This document shows, one piece after another, positions 45,630 through 56,724 of a stretch of DNA of 64,000 nt (position 1 is the stretch's first letter; every line of letters starts with the position of its first letter). A program made the translations under genes and the position numbers. The notes beneath the pieces are model-generated. The model did no database searches and was not told the DNA's origin. It was given only the letters and a program-made list of their open reading frames with translations. The stretch spans positions 19,363,501 through 19,427,500 of the forward strand of contig JARKIP010000023.1 of the NCBI GenBank assembly GCA_029990175.1, in the 5' to 3' direction. Origin of the DNA: Petunia secreta (Eukaryota; Streptophyta; Magnoliopsida; Solanales; Solanaceae).

Positions 45630-47720
45630 ATGACAGAAGACCAAGCTTTAGCTGTGCGAGATGTTGCTCTACCCAGCCTGGAGGGAGTAGCATCGAGCAT
45701 AGTTAAGCCCGCTATCACCGGGGGCTTTGAGATTAAGTCCGGCATGATTCAGTTGCTGCATGTGACTGGACAATATGGTGGATTACTTCATGAGGATCCA
45801 CAGCAACACATTCAGAACTTTCTGGAGATCAGTGATACTTATACACCAGCGGGTGTTCCTACTGATTATGTTCGCTTGACGTTGTTCCCGTTTTCACTGA
45901 TTGGGGCAGCAAGGAAGTGGTTAAAGGCTGAAAAGTCTGGGTCTATCACTACTTGGGAGGATTTGGCTAAGAAGTTCTTGGCTAAATTTTATCCGTCTGC
46001 CAAGACAGCCCGGCTGAGGAGCGAAATTATGTCCTTCAGACAGTTAGAAGGAGAATCCTTGTATTCAGCTTGGGAGCGATTCAAAGCTCTATTGAGAGAT
46101 TGTCCACACCACAACCAATCCAATGAGGTTGTTGCACACACTTTTGTTGAGGGGCTGAACCAACATACTAAGATCGTGGTTGATGCTGCTGCTGGAGGCC
46201 AAGTACTGGCCTTAAATTTTGATCAGATTTATGATTTACTTGACAAGTTTTCGCAGAGCAATCCCGATTGGCAGGGAGATGGTAGAGCTATTACGCAAAA
46301 ACCTGCAGGGGTACTTCAGTTAGATGCAGTGTCAGAGCTAAGGGCGAGGATGGATGCTATTTTCAATCAAATTAGCAAGTTAGCCCTGCAAAAGGCTCAG
46401 CAACGAGTGGCTCCAGTGCAACAACTCCAGAGCTTTTGTGAGGTTTGTGGTCAAGACCATGCTACAGAGGTCTGCTCCTTTAATCCAGAGTCAGTTTATT
46501 ACGTGGGTAATCAAAACAGGCTGCAGGGTCAAAATCAGTTTGGTAATGGTTATTATCAAGGTAATACGAGAGCCCCGAATAATTACCACCCACCTCCACC
46601 TCCACCTCCACCACAACAGGTTAGCAGTTCAGTTGAAGATATGCTAAAGCAGATAATGGTAGGCCAGCAGAGAATGATAGCTGACACTGCAGCCCATGTA
46701 CAAGCCATACAAGATCTTGCCAATGCTCAAAAGAACTTGGAGCACCAGTTGGGGCAGTTGGTGGGAGAAATAAGCACTGTTAAAAAAGAGCCTGAACAAT
46801 GTCTTGCAGTGACTTTGATAGAAGGTGGAGAGCTGATGGCTAAGTCCGAGGAGAGAGCTGAAATAGAAAAAGTTGAAAAAGTGGAGAAGGTGAAGAAGAA
46901 AGAAGAGAGAAAGGAGGCACTTCTGCCACCTCCACCATTCCCGCAGAGACTATTACCATCGAAGGATCTGGCCCAGTATCAAAAATTTGTGAGTATGTTG
47001 AAAGAACTTCAAGTTAATATTCCTTTGACTGATGTGTTTGAATTGATGCCATCCTTTGTGAAGTTCTTAAAAGAAATTTTAGTGAAGAAGAAAAAGCCTC
47101 AAGAGATGGATACAGTTGATTTAGTTGAGGAGTGTAGCACAATCTTGAGTAAGCTACCTCCAAAACTTCAAGATCCTGGGAGGTTTACTATTCCTTGTAC
47201 CATTGGAGGGCATAATATCACTGGTGCCTTGTGTGATTTGGGTGCGAGCATAAATCTCATGCCTCTGTCTGTTTGCAAAAGGTTAGGGCTAGGAGCAATC
47301 AAGCCCTCTTCAGTTACTCTTAAGATGGCAGATGGATCTCTCACTCACCCTGATGGTAAGTTAGAGGATGTGTTGCTAAAAGTTGGTAAATTTACATTCT
47401 CCGCTGATTTTGTAGTCCTAGATTATGAAGAGGACCGAGAAGCTCCAATCATTTTGGGGAGACCATTCTTAGTCACCTCGAAGGCAATTATTGACATGGA
47501 GCTGGGTGAGATGACTGTTAGAGCGCATGGAGAAAAAGTTACTTTCAAGGTTTATAATGAGAAGGAGCACATAGCTAAGGTGGAAGAGTGCTCTATGATT
47601 GAATGTGCCAAACAAGAAGATGGAAGTAAACCACATGTGAAGTTGAAGATGGGTTCTCAAAAAGAAGGGAAGAAACTAAAAGTTCGGCGTAAGAAGAGAA
47701 GACATAAAGGCTGGAAGTGA
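45630..47720 (+). CDS. Athila-type Gag-protease polyprotein
   Basis: A 696-residue uninterrupted ORF starting 142 nt after the LTR. Residues about 85-195 are a Retrotrans_gag domain (FPFSLIGAARKWLKAEKSGS, TTWEDLAKKFLAKFYPSAKT, FVEGLNQHTKIVVDA). A zinc-knuckle-like CEVCGQDHATEVC lies at about 269-281. A Pro-rich stretch and a basic Glu/Lys-rich linker follow. A retroviral-type aspartic protease is at about 520-640 (ALCDLGASINLMPLSV with catalytic Asp, and APIILGRPFL as the flap-side strand). Residue order is that of gag-pol of the Athila lineage, but the ORF stops after the protease with a Lys-rich tail. It forms virus-like particles and cleaves Gag in autonomous relatives. Confidence 0.93.
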   Translation: MTEDQALAVRDVALPSLEGVASSIVKPAITGGFEIKSGMIQLLHVTGQYGGLLHEDPQQHIQNFLEISDTYTPAGVPTDYVRLTLFPFSLIGAARKWLKAEKSGSITTWEDLAKKFLAKFYPSAKTARLRSEIMSFRQLEGESLYSAWERFKALLRDCPHHNQSNEVVAHTFVEGLNQHTKIVVDAAAGGQVLALNFDQIYDLLDKFSQSNPDWQGDGRAITQKPAGVLQLDAVSELRARMDAIFNQISKLALQKAQQRVAPVQQLQSFCEVCGQDHATEVCSFNPESVYYVGNQNRLQGQNQFGNGYYQGNTRAPNNYHPPPPPPPPQQVSSSVEDMLKQIMVGQQRMIADTAAHVQAIQDLANAQKNLEHQLGQLVGEISTVKKEPEQCLAVTLIEGGELMAKSEERAEIEKVEKVEKVKKKEERKEALLPPPPFPQRLLPSKDLAQYQKFVSMLKELQVNIPLTDVFELMPSFVKFLKEILVKKKKPQEMDTVDLVEECSTILSKLPPKLQDPGRFTIPCTIGGHNITGALCDLGASINLMPLSVCKRLGLGAIKPSSVTLKMADGSLTHPDGKLEDVLLKVGKFTFSADFVVLDYEEDREAPIILGRPFLVTSKAIIDMELGEMTVRAHGEKVTFKVYNEKEHIAKVEECSMIECAKQEDGSKPHVKLKMGSQKEGKKLKVRRKKRRHKGWK

Positions 47721-49754
47721 GCTAAAAGTGTCGTCGTGCCACGACGTTAACTAAGGCGCTTCTCGGGAGGCAACCCGAGGTTGTACTTGTATTATTTTAT
47801 TTATAGTGTCACGTAGTTGTTGTTTTTCCTTGGATTGCAGGTTCATGTAATGTCGAGGCTAAGTGTGGGGTGTCCTCACCCTTGCCTAATGTTGATCATC
47901 TGTTGGGGGAAGTCTGAGTACCTCATACTATATGGAAGCTTGGAGGATGCTAGCACCAAGGACTAGAATCTTCAGGGAAGTTTTCTTTACCTTGCACTTT
48001 CTTATTTTTAGCACTGAGGACAGTGCTTAGTTTAAGTGTGGGGTGGAGGAACTACCCTTTATTTATTTTTGAGGTTAGGGATGCATGTACCATAGGATTT
48101 TTCTTTTGTCACTTGACTTTATTTTTATTTGTTTCTTGCTTTAATACATGAAAAAAAAATTAGAAAACCAATGAAAAAGTCCAAAAAGATTTTTCTTTTA
48201 GTTTTATTAGTGGTACATGTCATCCACCCCGTGGTTTTTCTTATGGCCTCGGTTCTTTTCTACGCAGAGACCTTTGAACCGGGTAGTTTTTATTTTTTAG
48301 GATTAGGATAGTTAGTTATAGATGACCCTAGGCGTAGGAACTAGGTGGAATGCTAGATGCCTTTGATGTGTTTGATACCGGTGGACTTGAATTGATTGCA
48401 TGTGCTATTTGTGGTGCCCTTGGGTTTTAATTGTGATGCATGCCTAGAAAAAAAAATGGAACGATCCCCTTGAGATGCTTGAGTTCACTTGCTTAACTTG
48501 ATTGTGAACCTTTGTGCATTAGTGCTTAATTTTCCACAAGTTGCATTCTAGATGCTTGATTGAGAGTTGTTGATGGAACCTTTTTGTGTGGATCATGTGC
48601 AATGTATGTTGTGAGGCATATTCTTGTTTACTCCATGTTGCATGTTAATGTCTAGAACTTGCCCCGTGTGTGTGCAAAGCGAAATCCTAGGTTTGCTCTA
48701 GTTGGGAAATGATACAAGGCCTTCTTTTGATTTGCCTGCCCTTACATATATACCTTGGAAAAAATTGTTGTTGTGATTTCTTTGACCCTTTTTTTTGGCA
48801 CCCACACCCCGAGCCTACCCATTTGTTTTTAATTGACTCTTTTGGCCCTTACTCCTTAAGCACTTTATTGATTTTATGTTGATTGGAGTTGTGGTTAGAA
48901 TTGGGAGGTTTTTGAGTGGAGCTAATGAAGGGGAATAATTGTAAAAATTGTGAAGTAGTGAAAAGCATTGGCAAGGTTGGAAGATAAGAAAAGAAAAAAA
49001 AAAAAAATAGCAAAGTTGAAAAGAAAGAAAAAAATTGTTGAAAAGAAATAAAAAAGAGAAAAAGATATCCATTCCTTGCTAGTGTGTGTTTAAATGAAAA
49101 AATGCTACTTGTTGAGAAGGTGTATGTGTAGAAGAGTTGATTGGGTGGCTTGATGAGATTGATGCTTAATTTGAATGTGATGTATTAAAGTGCTTAGGGA
49201 GGTAGTCACTATTACCATATGAATCCTACCCGCCCCTTAGCCTACATTACGACCTTTCTAAAGTCCTAGTTAATCCCGATTGGAGTGAGCTTACATTAGT
49301 GGAGTCCTACACTACGGGCAAGCCTATGGTACGTTGTGTGTGACATGTGAGACTTTCATGAGAGTGAGTGAATTCATTTGTATTGCCCCCATGCTATTCA
49401 TGTTGTTGATTTTTGTGTGTGATTTTTGGGGGGCACTCTTTTGCTTCATATTGGTGAGGGCACGTGGTTTGCATGAAATAGGTGAAGTTGATGGTTCTTG
49501 GTTGAGTAGATATGTGTGATTTTGTGGGAGCATGGTTGCATTAAGTTGAGTTTGTGCATTTGAGCTATTTTGGGGTGGTTGTTCTCATATTTTTGGTTTT
49601 GGTAAATTGTTGGCATGTTTGTGGATCCATAGTAGTCATGTGTGCATTGGTTCAATGGTCGGCATCAACCATGGTCATAGGCAGACCTATTCTACCTAGG
49701 TTGGAAGTTATTTGTGATTGCTCGAGGACGAGCAAAGGTTCAAGTGTGGGGTGG
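47721..49754. other. non-coding interior of the Athila-type element
   Basis: Two kilobases where pol would be expected. It opens with the short palindrome CGTCGTGCCACGACG (about 47733) and GGCGCTTCTCGGGAGGCAAC, then CCGAGG, which I recall as common in Athila-type elements after gag-pro. Several AAGTGTGGGGTG phrases follow (about 47867, 48038, 49741). No RT or integrase motif is readable in any frame. Confidence 0.7.
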
Positions 49755-51078
49755 TGATGTTTGGCATTTTATGCCTATATTTCCTTAATATTTCCTTACG
49801 TTTGAATACTTTATTCGCTCGTTTTATGGTTTATGAATGTGGTTTTGCACTAATTTTATATCGTGTGTATGTAGGTTGTTATGAAGTGCAATTGAAGCTT
49901 TTAAGAGCATGATTGAGCAAGAAAAGATTGGATTTTGATTTAGGATTGGATCGAGCACACGAAGGCACAACACGAAACGAGAAAAGGAGAAGCGAAACAG
50001 AAAAATGGCTGGGCGCCATACCCCACGCGCACTGGCTGGCGCGGTTCTCCATGCAGCGCGGGCTTGTAGCGGGCTGATTTCGACGGGTTCTGTCCAACCT
50101 CACGCGTTCCGAGGCGCGGGGCGCCCGTTATAGCGCCCCGTGTGCGCGTTTTTATGTCCTATTTCGTCTAGGCTTGGGTATAACTTATTACTAGGTGTTT
50201 GTAAACTCTATAAATACTCTTTTACTTAGTTTTTGAAGGGAGTTCAGACCTTGGAGTAAATTGGAGAGCTCATAACATCAAGACAAGGATTTTTCTTCCT
50301 TCCATTAATCTATTACATCATTATTTCATTATTACATCAATTCCTTGTGTTGTTATTATGAGTATGCGTAGCTAAACATATCGTTCTAGGGTTAGTGTAT
50401 TTCATGAAAGTTGATGTTTGAAGATTGATTTCCATTAATTGAATTCCATAACGGGTTGCTTATTCTTTCTTGATTTCACTTGTGTAATTGTCAGGGCCCG
50501 ATTATTACGCATTATCTATGGTTTTTAGATTGAACTCGAAAGAGGGAATTTAATTACGTAATAAGAAAGAATAGAACTAGTTTGTGAACCTGGGCATCGG
50601 GGAACCAATTTGTGAGTAGGATAGACATATACTTGCTCGCCTAGTTTAACTAATTACAGAATTCGTTAATGCGTGCACGTGATTCAACCCATAGACATAT
50701 AGGGATTGGAGTAGCCTGCATAGACCGTGAAGAATCGAAAGGTTTTCACAGGTACATTTAATCTGTTAGTTAGTAACCCGGGATTTAAGAAGTGGAATCA
50801 ATTGGAAAACTCAACTGGATTGTTCGTAACTCTGACCCTGGACCGTCTCCTTATTACTGATAACAACCAAGTCTTGCTCCATTGTTTGAATTCACTTTTA
50901 CCATTTAACTACTGTTCTTTAGTTAACAAAATCCTCACTATTGGAAAAAGATCCCTGAATAGTTTAAATAAATTGTTTGCTAGAACTCAGTCTGCATAGT
51001 CCTCGTGGGAACGATACTCATCTTATCACTTTATTACTTGTCGACCACGTATACTTGCGTGTGCGTTTGGGAGCAACA
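49755..51078 (+). repeat. 3' LTR of the Athila-type element
   Basis: 1324 bp, lacking the 19-bp GC-rich segment of the 5' LTR and otherwise about 99 percent identical by eye. Confidence 0.95.
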
Positions 51079-52023
51079 ACAATCAGACACCACATATGAA
51101 ACAAATGGAAGGAAAGTATTGCATAAACAGGGAAGAACATATCAATGGGAATAAAAAAAACAAAAGCTTGGAAAAAAAAATTCTTTATAGAGGATAACAG
51201 TAAATACCTTGCAACTTTACAGGAATATGCATGAAATGTACGAAAGTTCCTAGTTATTATTCCAAAAGTTCCTTCTCTATTAAAAACATTTATCCATAAC
51301 GAAAGAAAAAGAAAAAGAAACTAAGGAATAAGAAGGAAAGCAGTTGGTAAAAACTAAGGAAAAAAAGAAAGGATGCAGTTGGTAAGAAGTAAGTACCTAC
51401 TTCCTGTGATGAATGCACATAGAAGGACTTAGTAGTCAACTAATGCATGTGCATTGACTTAAAAGGAAAAACAGGCATTCACACTGCCAATTACCTTTTG
51501 ATTCCATCCAAATATGCCACTCATTGGGTGAGGCCTTTTGTTTTATGAACATCCCACCGCTGAACGATTCACTTTCAAGTTCTTGCTCCTAACTCGAGAT
51601 AACACGGGGAGACTAGAGAGAAAGTCTTCGCACTTAATTTCCTCTTTTTTGTCTATCATCCCAAGTCCCAACCATTTCTTATCTTCTATTATTATCTTCT
51701 TTCTCATTGAATGTTTTCTTAATATCCTCCTTAATTTACAGCAGTACTACAGCCAAAACAAAAATTGACTAGTAATAACTGAATCCGTTTTAGCAGTTCA
51801 ACTTTAACAGTAAGAACCCTTATTCATCTTTCTCTTACTCTTAGTAAAGAGCTCTTGTTCAGATCCAAAGTTGTATAATTGGAATGTTTATCTTGCATTT
51901 CTTCGTTCATTGACTTTGATATTCATTGAATATACCATTTTCTTTCTTTTGCTTTTTTCCCACCATTTTTCCCATCTAGCTCAAGTTCATTTACAGATCT
52001 GCAAGAGTATATTTGACCAAAAA
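51079..52023 (+). promoter_or_regulatory. upstream region of the WRKY gene with W-box cores
   Basis: W-box cores TTGACT occur at 51454-51459 and 51765-51770, and one on the minus strand at 51434-51439. WRKY genes are often self- or cross-regulated through such sites. Start of transcription is unknown. Confidence 0.45.
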
Positions 52024-52559
52024 ATGGGAGAGGAGAATTGTTGGGAGAGAGAAGTAGTGATAACTGAGCTAACCAAAGGAAAAGAATTGATGTGCATGTT
52101 GCAAAAGCACTTGGATCCCATGAAACAGGATATATGCCAATATTTATCTCTGGAAATACTTTCTTCTTATGATAAAGCACTATCCCTCTTAAATGGCACA
52201 GCTTTATCAGCGATGACCAAAGGAAAAGAGACTATTATTCCACCACCATCTTCATCTACTGCCAAGCTGGAATCTCCTCGTCTTCTGGCTGACAGTAGCA
52301 CAAAGAGTTCTGACCGTCCTTGCAACTCCAGGAAGAGGTATACTCGTTTCAATTTATATAGCAGCGTTTTGATTGGTTCAAAGTTTTAAAAAAAAAGACA
52401 TGCTTTTTTCTACATTCCAAAAGTATCATTAGAATTTCTGGTCTTAAATATATCATGATATTTTTGTGTCGATAAGAACAGCTCACTAAGGATACAATTA
52501 AAACTGTTAAGTTTAAAATTTTCAAATATAGAAAAGTGTTATTATTGACTCTTGAGACG

Positions 52560-53340
52560 GAAAAGAAAAGAGTGATTGTTACATACGTTGCACCCTAAAG
52601 TGATATTAGAGGGGTGAAAGTGACATTGTTTGATTTTTAAATTTCAAACGCGAACCTGGTTACACAAATACGTAAAACAACACAAACAGTTTTAGGTGGA
52701 AAAATCTCCTTGCTCAAGGGAGCAAAAAACGACGACCCAAGACTGGGATGTAAAACTCCACCAACACACGAGCAAACTCAGGTTACACCTTATAACCTAG
52801 GACTAAACTCTAGCCCCAAGTTCACACAAACTACACTCTAGTTGATGAGAACTCACACTCTATAAGTCTCACAAAAAACAACCTAAACCAAGTGCTTCAC
52901 AAAGCTGAATAACGTTACAGATTAAAACAAACTTGCACAATATCTAATTTAAACAACTAGCTAATGTGGCTTCACTCTCTTGACGTAAAGCTTGTTGTCA
53001 GATCTGGAAGATACTTTATGCATTTTTTCATTGAGTGAATGATTGGACCACGATTCGCTTGCTTTTATACCTTGACTTGCTAGGGTTTCTCTTACTCACT
53101 GACGTGCGTGAAAAGAATTCCTCTATGATTCACTTCCTTATCTGTGTCAATCACTGAATATTGACAACTCTTTCCTCAAATAAAACTCTGCTTCGCTGCA
53201 ATATCTCTAAGTGCACCAACTGCCTGTTGTTCCACTTGAGTATACTGTTTGTGTCACTTATCAGTGGTGACTAGTCAATCATCAAAACTATGCAACATTG
53301 ATGCATAGAATAGAACAGAGGAAGGAACTGAATTAGCCAA
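52560..53340. other. WRKY intron 1, possible inserted repeat
   Basis: The 1.4-kb intron 1 contains a segment (about 52640-53100) richer in AC and with phrases such as ACCTGGTTACACAAATACG and AAAAATCTCCTTGCTCAAG. It looks unlike the AT-rich flanks and may be part of an LTR. Ends were not found. Confidence 0.3.
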
Positions 53341-54473
53341 CTAAATTTAGCTTACATGGAAGTGATCATGTGCTATATCTAAGCTTATTCAATAGAGTCG
53401 TGACCTGCTTCTAATCATTGTGGTAAATTGAATGTCTTGGAAAGTTTGGATCTCTTGCGTCCAAAAAACAGCAAGTATCCTGTGTACATTTACATTGATT
53501 AAGTGATGAATTAGTGTAAGAAAATAAAGAATCATGCTTAACTGAAAAATCTTATTTAATATACACATGATATGATCAACCAACGCTACAGTGTAGCTAT
53601 ATATTTGTATGTATCCCCGAATGCAAAAATATCAAACCATATGTATCTGATCATTGATAATTTTGCTTAGACTAATTGTAATTTACTCAGATGAAATTAC
53701 ATCTGCTAGAAACTTTTATTTGTTACACTATCTATGTTTGTAGAACGATGTCATCACGAAGGGCAGAATACGTACATGCTCGACCTGGAGAAGAGGTTCC
53801 ACCGGAGGATGGATACAGTTGGAGGAAATTAAATATGGACAGAAACATATTTTAGGGGCAAAATATCCCAGGTAACAATCTATGTTTCTGTATGTGCCAT
53901 CTGGATATATATCTATATCTTGTTGGATATTCTGTTCTTCTCTATATTCCTCGGGATATCTTTGTCTTGTTTTTACCAAGTTCCTCTTCATTTTGGTGAA
54001 GTGAATCAGGAAAAATGTTCAAATTTGCTCATGGTTTGTTCCTATTTGGTCAATTTGTTCACCTTTAAGACGTTTGGTTCATTCATTAATATTGTATCAC
54101 ATTTGTTCTTGTTGTTGTCATTAATGGAGCTCCTATTTTTGGTTCATTTATATCCATAAGATTGTCTCGTATTTGTCCTTGTCATTAGTGGAGTCGAGCA
54201 TGAAACAGGTAGACTCAATGTGTCCAAATTCTCTGAGAAAAAGATCGAAATATTCCCTTCAGCAGTTCAGCTTTTGTCTTTTGACTATGATTTAAAGTTA
54301 ATCTTAAGTTAGAGCTCCATTACGCGAGGGACAAAAGGAGACTTCTTTTTGCGGTGTCCAGAGGTAAGATTAGACCCAAAAGTTTAATAGATGACAAAAG
54401 TTGCTCAATTTAGAATGATAGTAGCAAATTTTGACTATTTTTACGTTTTGTGAATGAATTGAACTAGAGGTTG

Positions 54474-54775
54474 TGTTGCTTTTTAAGAAGTAAAGTTTGC
54501 TGGAAAATAACAGAAGGAAAGAAGAAAAGTACTGCAGATCTTTTGTGGAAAGGGAACTTACTTCAATTCAACAAAATACAACTATTTAAATAACTAAAAC
54601 AAAACTAGAAGTAGTTTAAATCTCTTAGAATAAAGTAGTACTAATCCTAATCCTTAAATTTCAAATTTAACTAACAAACTCCTTAACAATTGGAGTTTTT
54701 ATTTACTAGAAATCTGAAATAAAGTTACTGCAGTAAAACTAATTATTCAAACAGATTCTAAATCATATTTCAACA
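54474..54775 (-). repeat. 3' LTR of the copia derivative
   Basis: 302 bp. It carries the stop codon of the element's ORF (54747). Confidence 0.95.
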
Positions 54776-56369
54776 CTCCCCTTGCTTTAGAATCTGCAAA
54801 TTCTGGATTTATGCATTGGAAGCTTTTAACGGGAAGTGACTTCTTAAACAAATCTGCCAGCTGATCTTCAAACTTGCAATAACAGGAATCAACTTTTCCA
54901 TTTTGTTTCACCTTATAAGTGTCAACAAGAAATTCAGCATCTTTGATAACTTTCTCATAGCCAACAGATTTTTTTATTGCCTTACTTTGAGAACCAGCTA
55001 CAAAATTTTCCTGCATTGCATCATTTGCTTGAACATCTTCCTCTAAAACTAGTGAAGATTCATCTTCACTTCGTAGCTTTTGTTGGCTCCATTGTTCATC
55101 TTCTTCGGGATCAAATAAGAAGTTTTTACCTCTCTTCTTAATTTTTAAAATTTCTTTTCCAGCACCATTGTAGATGAAACAATGTTTATCTTCAAAGGAT
55201 ACCTTAAATCCTTTCTCTACTAACTGACTAATACTCAACAAGTTTTGATCAATATTAGGTACATAAAGAACATCTGAAATTGTCTTAATACCTGAACTTG
55301 TTTTGATAGCAACAGTTCCTTTTCCTTTTGCAAGAATATTGTCACCATTCCCAATTTTGATCTTTTTACTTTCAATAAAATTGAATTCTTTGAAAAGATC
55401 TTTGTCATATGTCATGTGGTTTGTACAACCACTATCAATCAGCCAAGATTTAGAAATTCTCTTGTTTGAAAGACATGTTGCCAGAAACAAGTGGTCTTCT
55501 TCATCTTCATTGGCAACTTGAACATCTACTTCATGCTTCTGAGGTTTGTTGTTGCAAATCACAGCTTCATGACCAAACTGGTTGCAGATCTTGCACTTTG
55601 CATCTGGCCTCTTCCAACATTTGAATGGAGGATGACCTTTTTTACCATAGTGCTGACAAGGTGGGTAATTTTTCTTTGAATTATTACCCTTGCTTTGAGT
55701 TTTGTGGTTGGCTGCCAAGGCTCCTTCAACCATACCATCTTGCCTCATAAGCCTTCTTTGCACTTGTGACTGCAAAGTACTTAAGAGTTCTGCCAAAGTA
55801 ATTTTGGACAGATCTTTTGTGTTTTCCAAGGTAGTTATACATGCTTCATATCTTTCTGGCACTGTTACAAAAATTTTTTCAACAATTCTTGAATCTTTAA
55901 ATTTGGTGCCTAGCAATCTTACCTTGTTAACAATACCAAGTAATCTGTCAGAATACTCTTTAACTGTTTCAGACTCTTTCATTTTCTGCAACTCAAATTC
56001 CCTTATTAAATTTAATACTTGCATACCTCTTATTCTTTCATCTCCAGCATATTCTTCTTTTAGATAATCCCAGATTTCTTTTGCTGACGTGAGAGACATA
56101 ATTCTTGTAAAAATAGTTGTTGAAACAGAAGCAAACAAAGTTGCTTTTGCTTTAGATTTCCTGGTTTTCTTTTCCTTGTGACTCTTCATTTGGGCCACCG
56201 TGGGATTATTTGGCAGCGGAGCAATTTCATAATCCTCTTCTACGGCTTCCCAAAGATCTAAAGCCTCCAAGTAAGTTTCCATTCTCACCGCCCATAATTG
56301 ATAGTTTTCACCATCAAAAACAGGAGGAGCCATTAGTGAAAAACTATTTTCAGAATCCATCTTACTCAC
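54747..56369 (-). CDS. copia Gag-protease fused to polyprotein tail
   Basis: A 540-residue ORF. Residues 1-230 are a copia Gag (UBN2-type: PPVFDGENYQLWAVRMETYL, AKEIWDYLKEEYAG, LLSTLQSQVQRRLMRQDG). Cysteine clusters with the spacing of zinc knuckles follow at about 250-285 (CQHYGKKGHPPFKC, CKICNQFGHEAVIC). The protease active site is WLIDSGCTNHMT at about 311-322 and the downstream LYVPNIDQNLLSISQL is typical. After residue about 435 the sequence jumps to KFEDQLADLFKKSLPV, normally at the very end of a copia polyprotein after RNase H. Integrase, reverse transcriptase and RNase H have therefore been deleted while the reading frame was kept. Confidence 0.92.
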   Translation of the reverse strand: MSKMDSENSFSLMAPPVFDGENYQLWAVRMETYLEALDLWEAVEEDYEIAPLPNNPTVAQMKSHKEKKTRKSKAKATLFASVSTTIFTRIMSLTSAKEIWDYLKEEYAGDERIRGMQVLNLIREFELQKMKESETVKEYSDRLLGIVNKVRLLGTKFKDSRIVEKIFVTVPERYEACITTLENTKDLSKITLAELLSTLQSQVQRRLMRQDGMVEGALAANHKTQSKGNNSKKNYPPCQHYGKKGHPPFKCWKRPDAKCKICNQFGHEAVICNNKPQKHEVDVQVANEDEEDHLFLATCLSNKRISKSWLIDSGCTNHMTYDKDLFKEFNFIESKKIKIGNGDNILAKGKGTVAIKTSSGIKTISDVLYVPNIDQNLLSISQLVEKGFKVSFEDKHCFIYNGAGKEILKIKKRGKNFLFDPEEDEQWSQQKLRSEDESSLVLEEDVQANDAMQENFVAGSQSKAIKKSVGYEKVIKDAEFLVDTYKVKQNGKVDSCYCKFEDQLADLFKKSLPVKSFQCINPEFADSKARGVLKYDLESV

Positions 56370-56420
56370 ACAAGATATTACTCACTCGGGTCCCTTAAGA
56401 ATATGGCTCTTGATACCAAT

Positions 56421-56724
56421 TGTTGGTTTTTAAGAAGTAAAGTTTGCTGGAAAATAACAGAAGGAAGAGAAAGAAAAGTACTACAGATCTTTTGTGGAAA
56501 GGGAACTTACTTCAATTCAACAAAATACAACTATTTAAATAACTAAAACAAAACTAGAAGTAGTTTAAATCTCCTAGAATAAAGTAGTAGTAATCCTAAT
56601 CCTTAAATTTCAAATTTAACTAACAAACTCCTTAACAATTGGAGTTTTTATTTACTAGAAATCTGAAATAAAGTTACTGCAGTAAAACTAATTATTCAAA
56701 CAGATTCTAAATCATATTTCGACA
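56421..56724 (-). repeat. 5' LTR of the copia derivative
   Basis: 304 bp, differing from the 3' LTR at a few positions only. Confidence 0.95.

Larger units (their letters stand above)
44146..51078 (+). mobile_element. Athila-lineage LTR element with gag-protease only (TR-GAG-like)
   Basis: LTRs at 44146-45488 (1343 bp) and 49755-51078 (1324 bp) begin TGATGTTTGG and end GGGAGCAACA. The 5-bp target duplication is ACAAT (44141-44145 and 51079-51083). The LTRs differ by one 19-bp indel (extra in the left copy near 44418) and about 12 single bases counted by eye, so insertion is young. The primer site TGGCGCCGTTGCCGGGGA at 45495-45512 is complementary to the 3' end of tRNA-Asp, and a G-rich polypurine stretch (GTGTGGGGTGG) abuts the 3' LTR. 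Reverse transcriptase, RNase H and integrase are absent from the 4.3-kb interior, so mobility would need proteins from a full-length relative. Confidence 0.95.
54474..56724 (-). mobile_element. copia-type LTR derivative in WRKY intron 2
   Basis: Two LTRs, 56421-56724 (5', 304 bp) and 54474-54775 (3', 302 bp), are near-identical and bounded on the plus strand by TGTTG and CAACA or CGACA. The target duplication is GGTTG (54469-54473 and 56725-56729). On the minus strand the sequence next to the 5' LTR is TTGGTATCAAGAGCC, a tRNA-Met primer site with one extra A. AAGCAAGGGGAG before the 3' LTR is the polypurine tract. The interior codes only for the shortened polyprotein described separately, so it is a deletion derivative. 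It is opposite in orientation to the WRKY gene. Confidence 0.95.
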
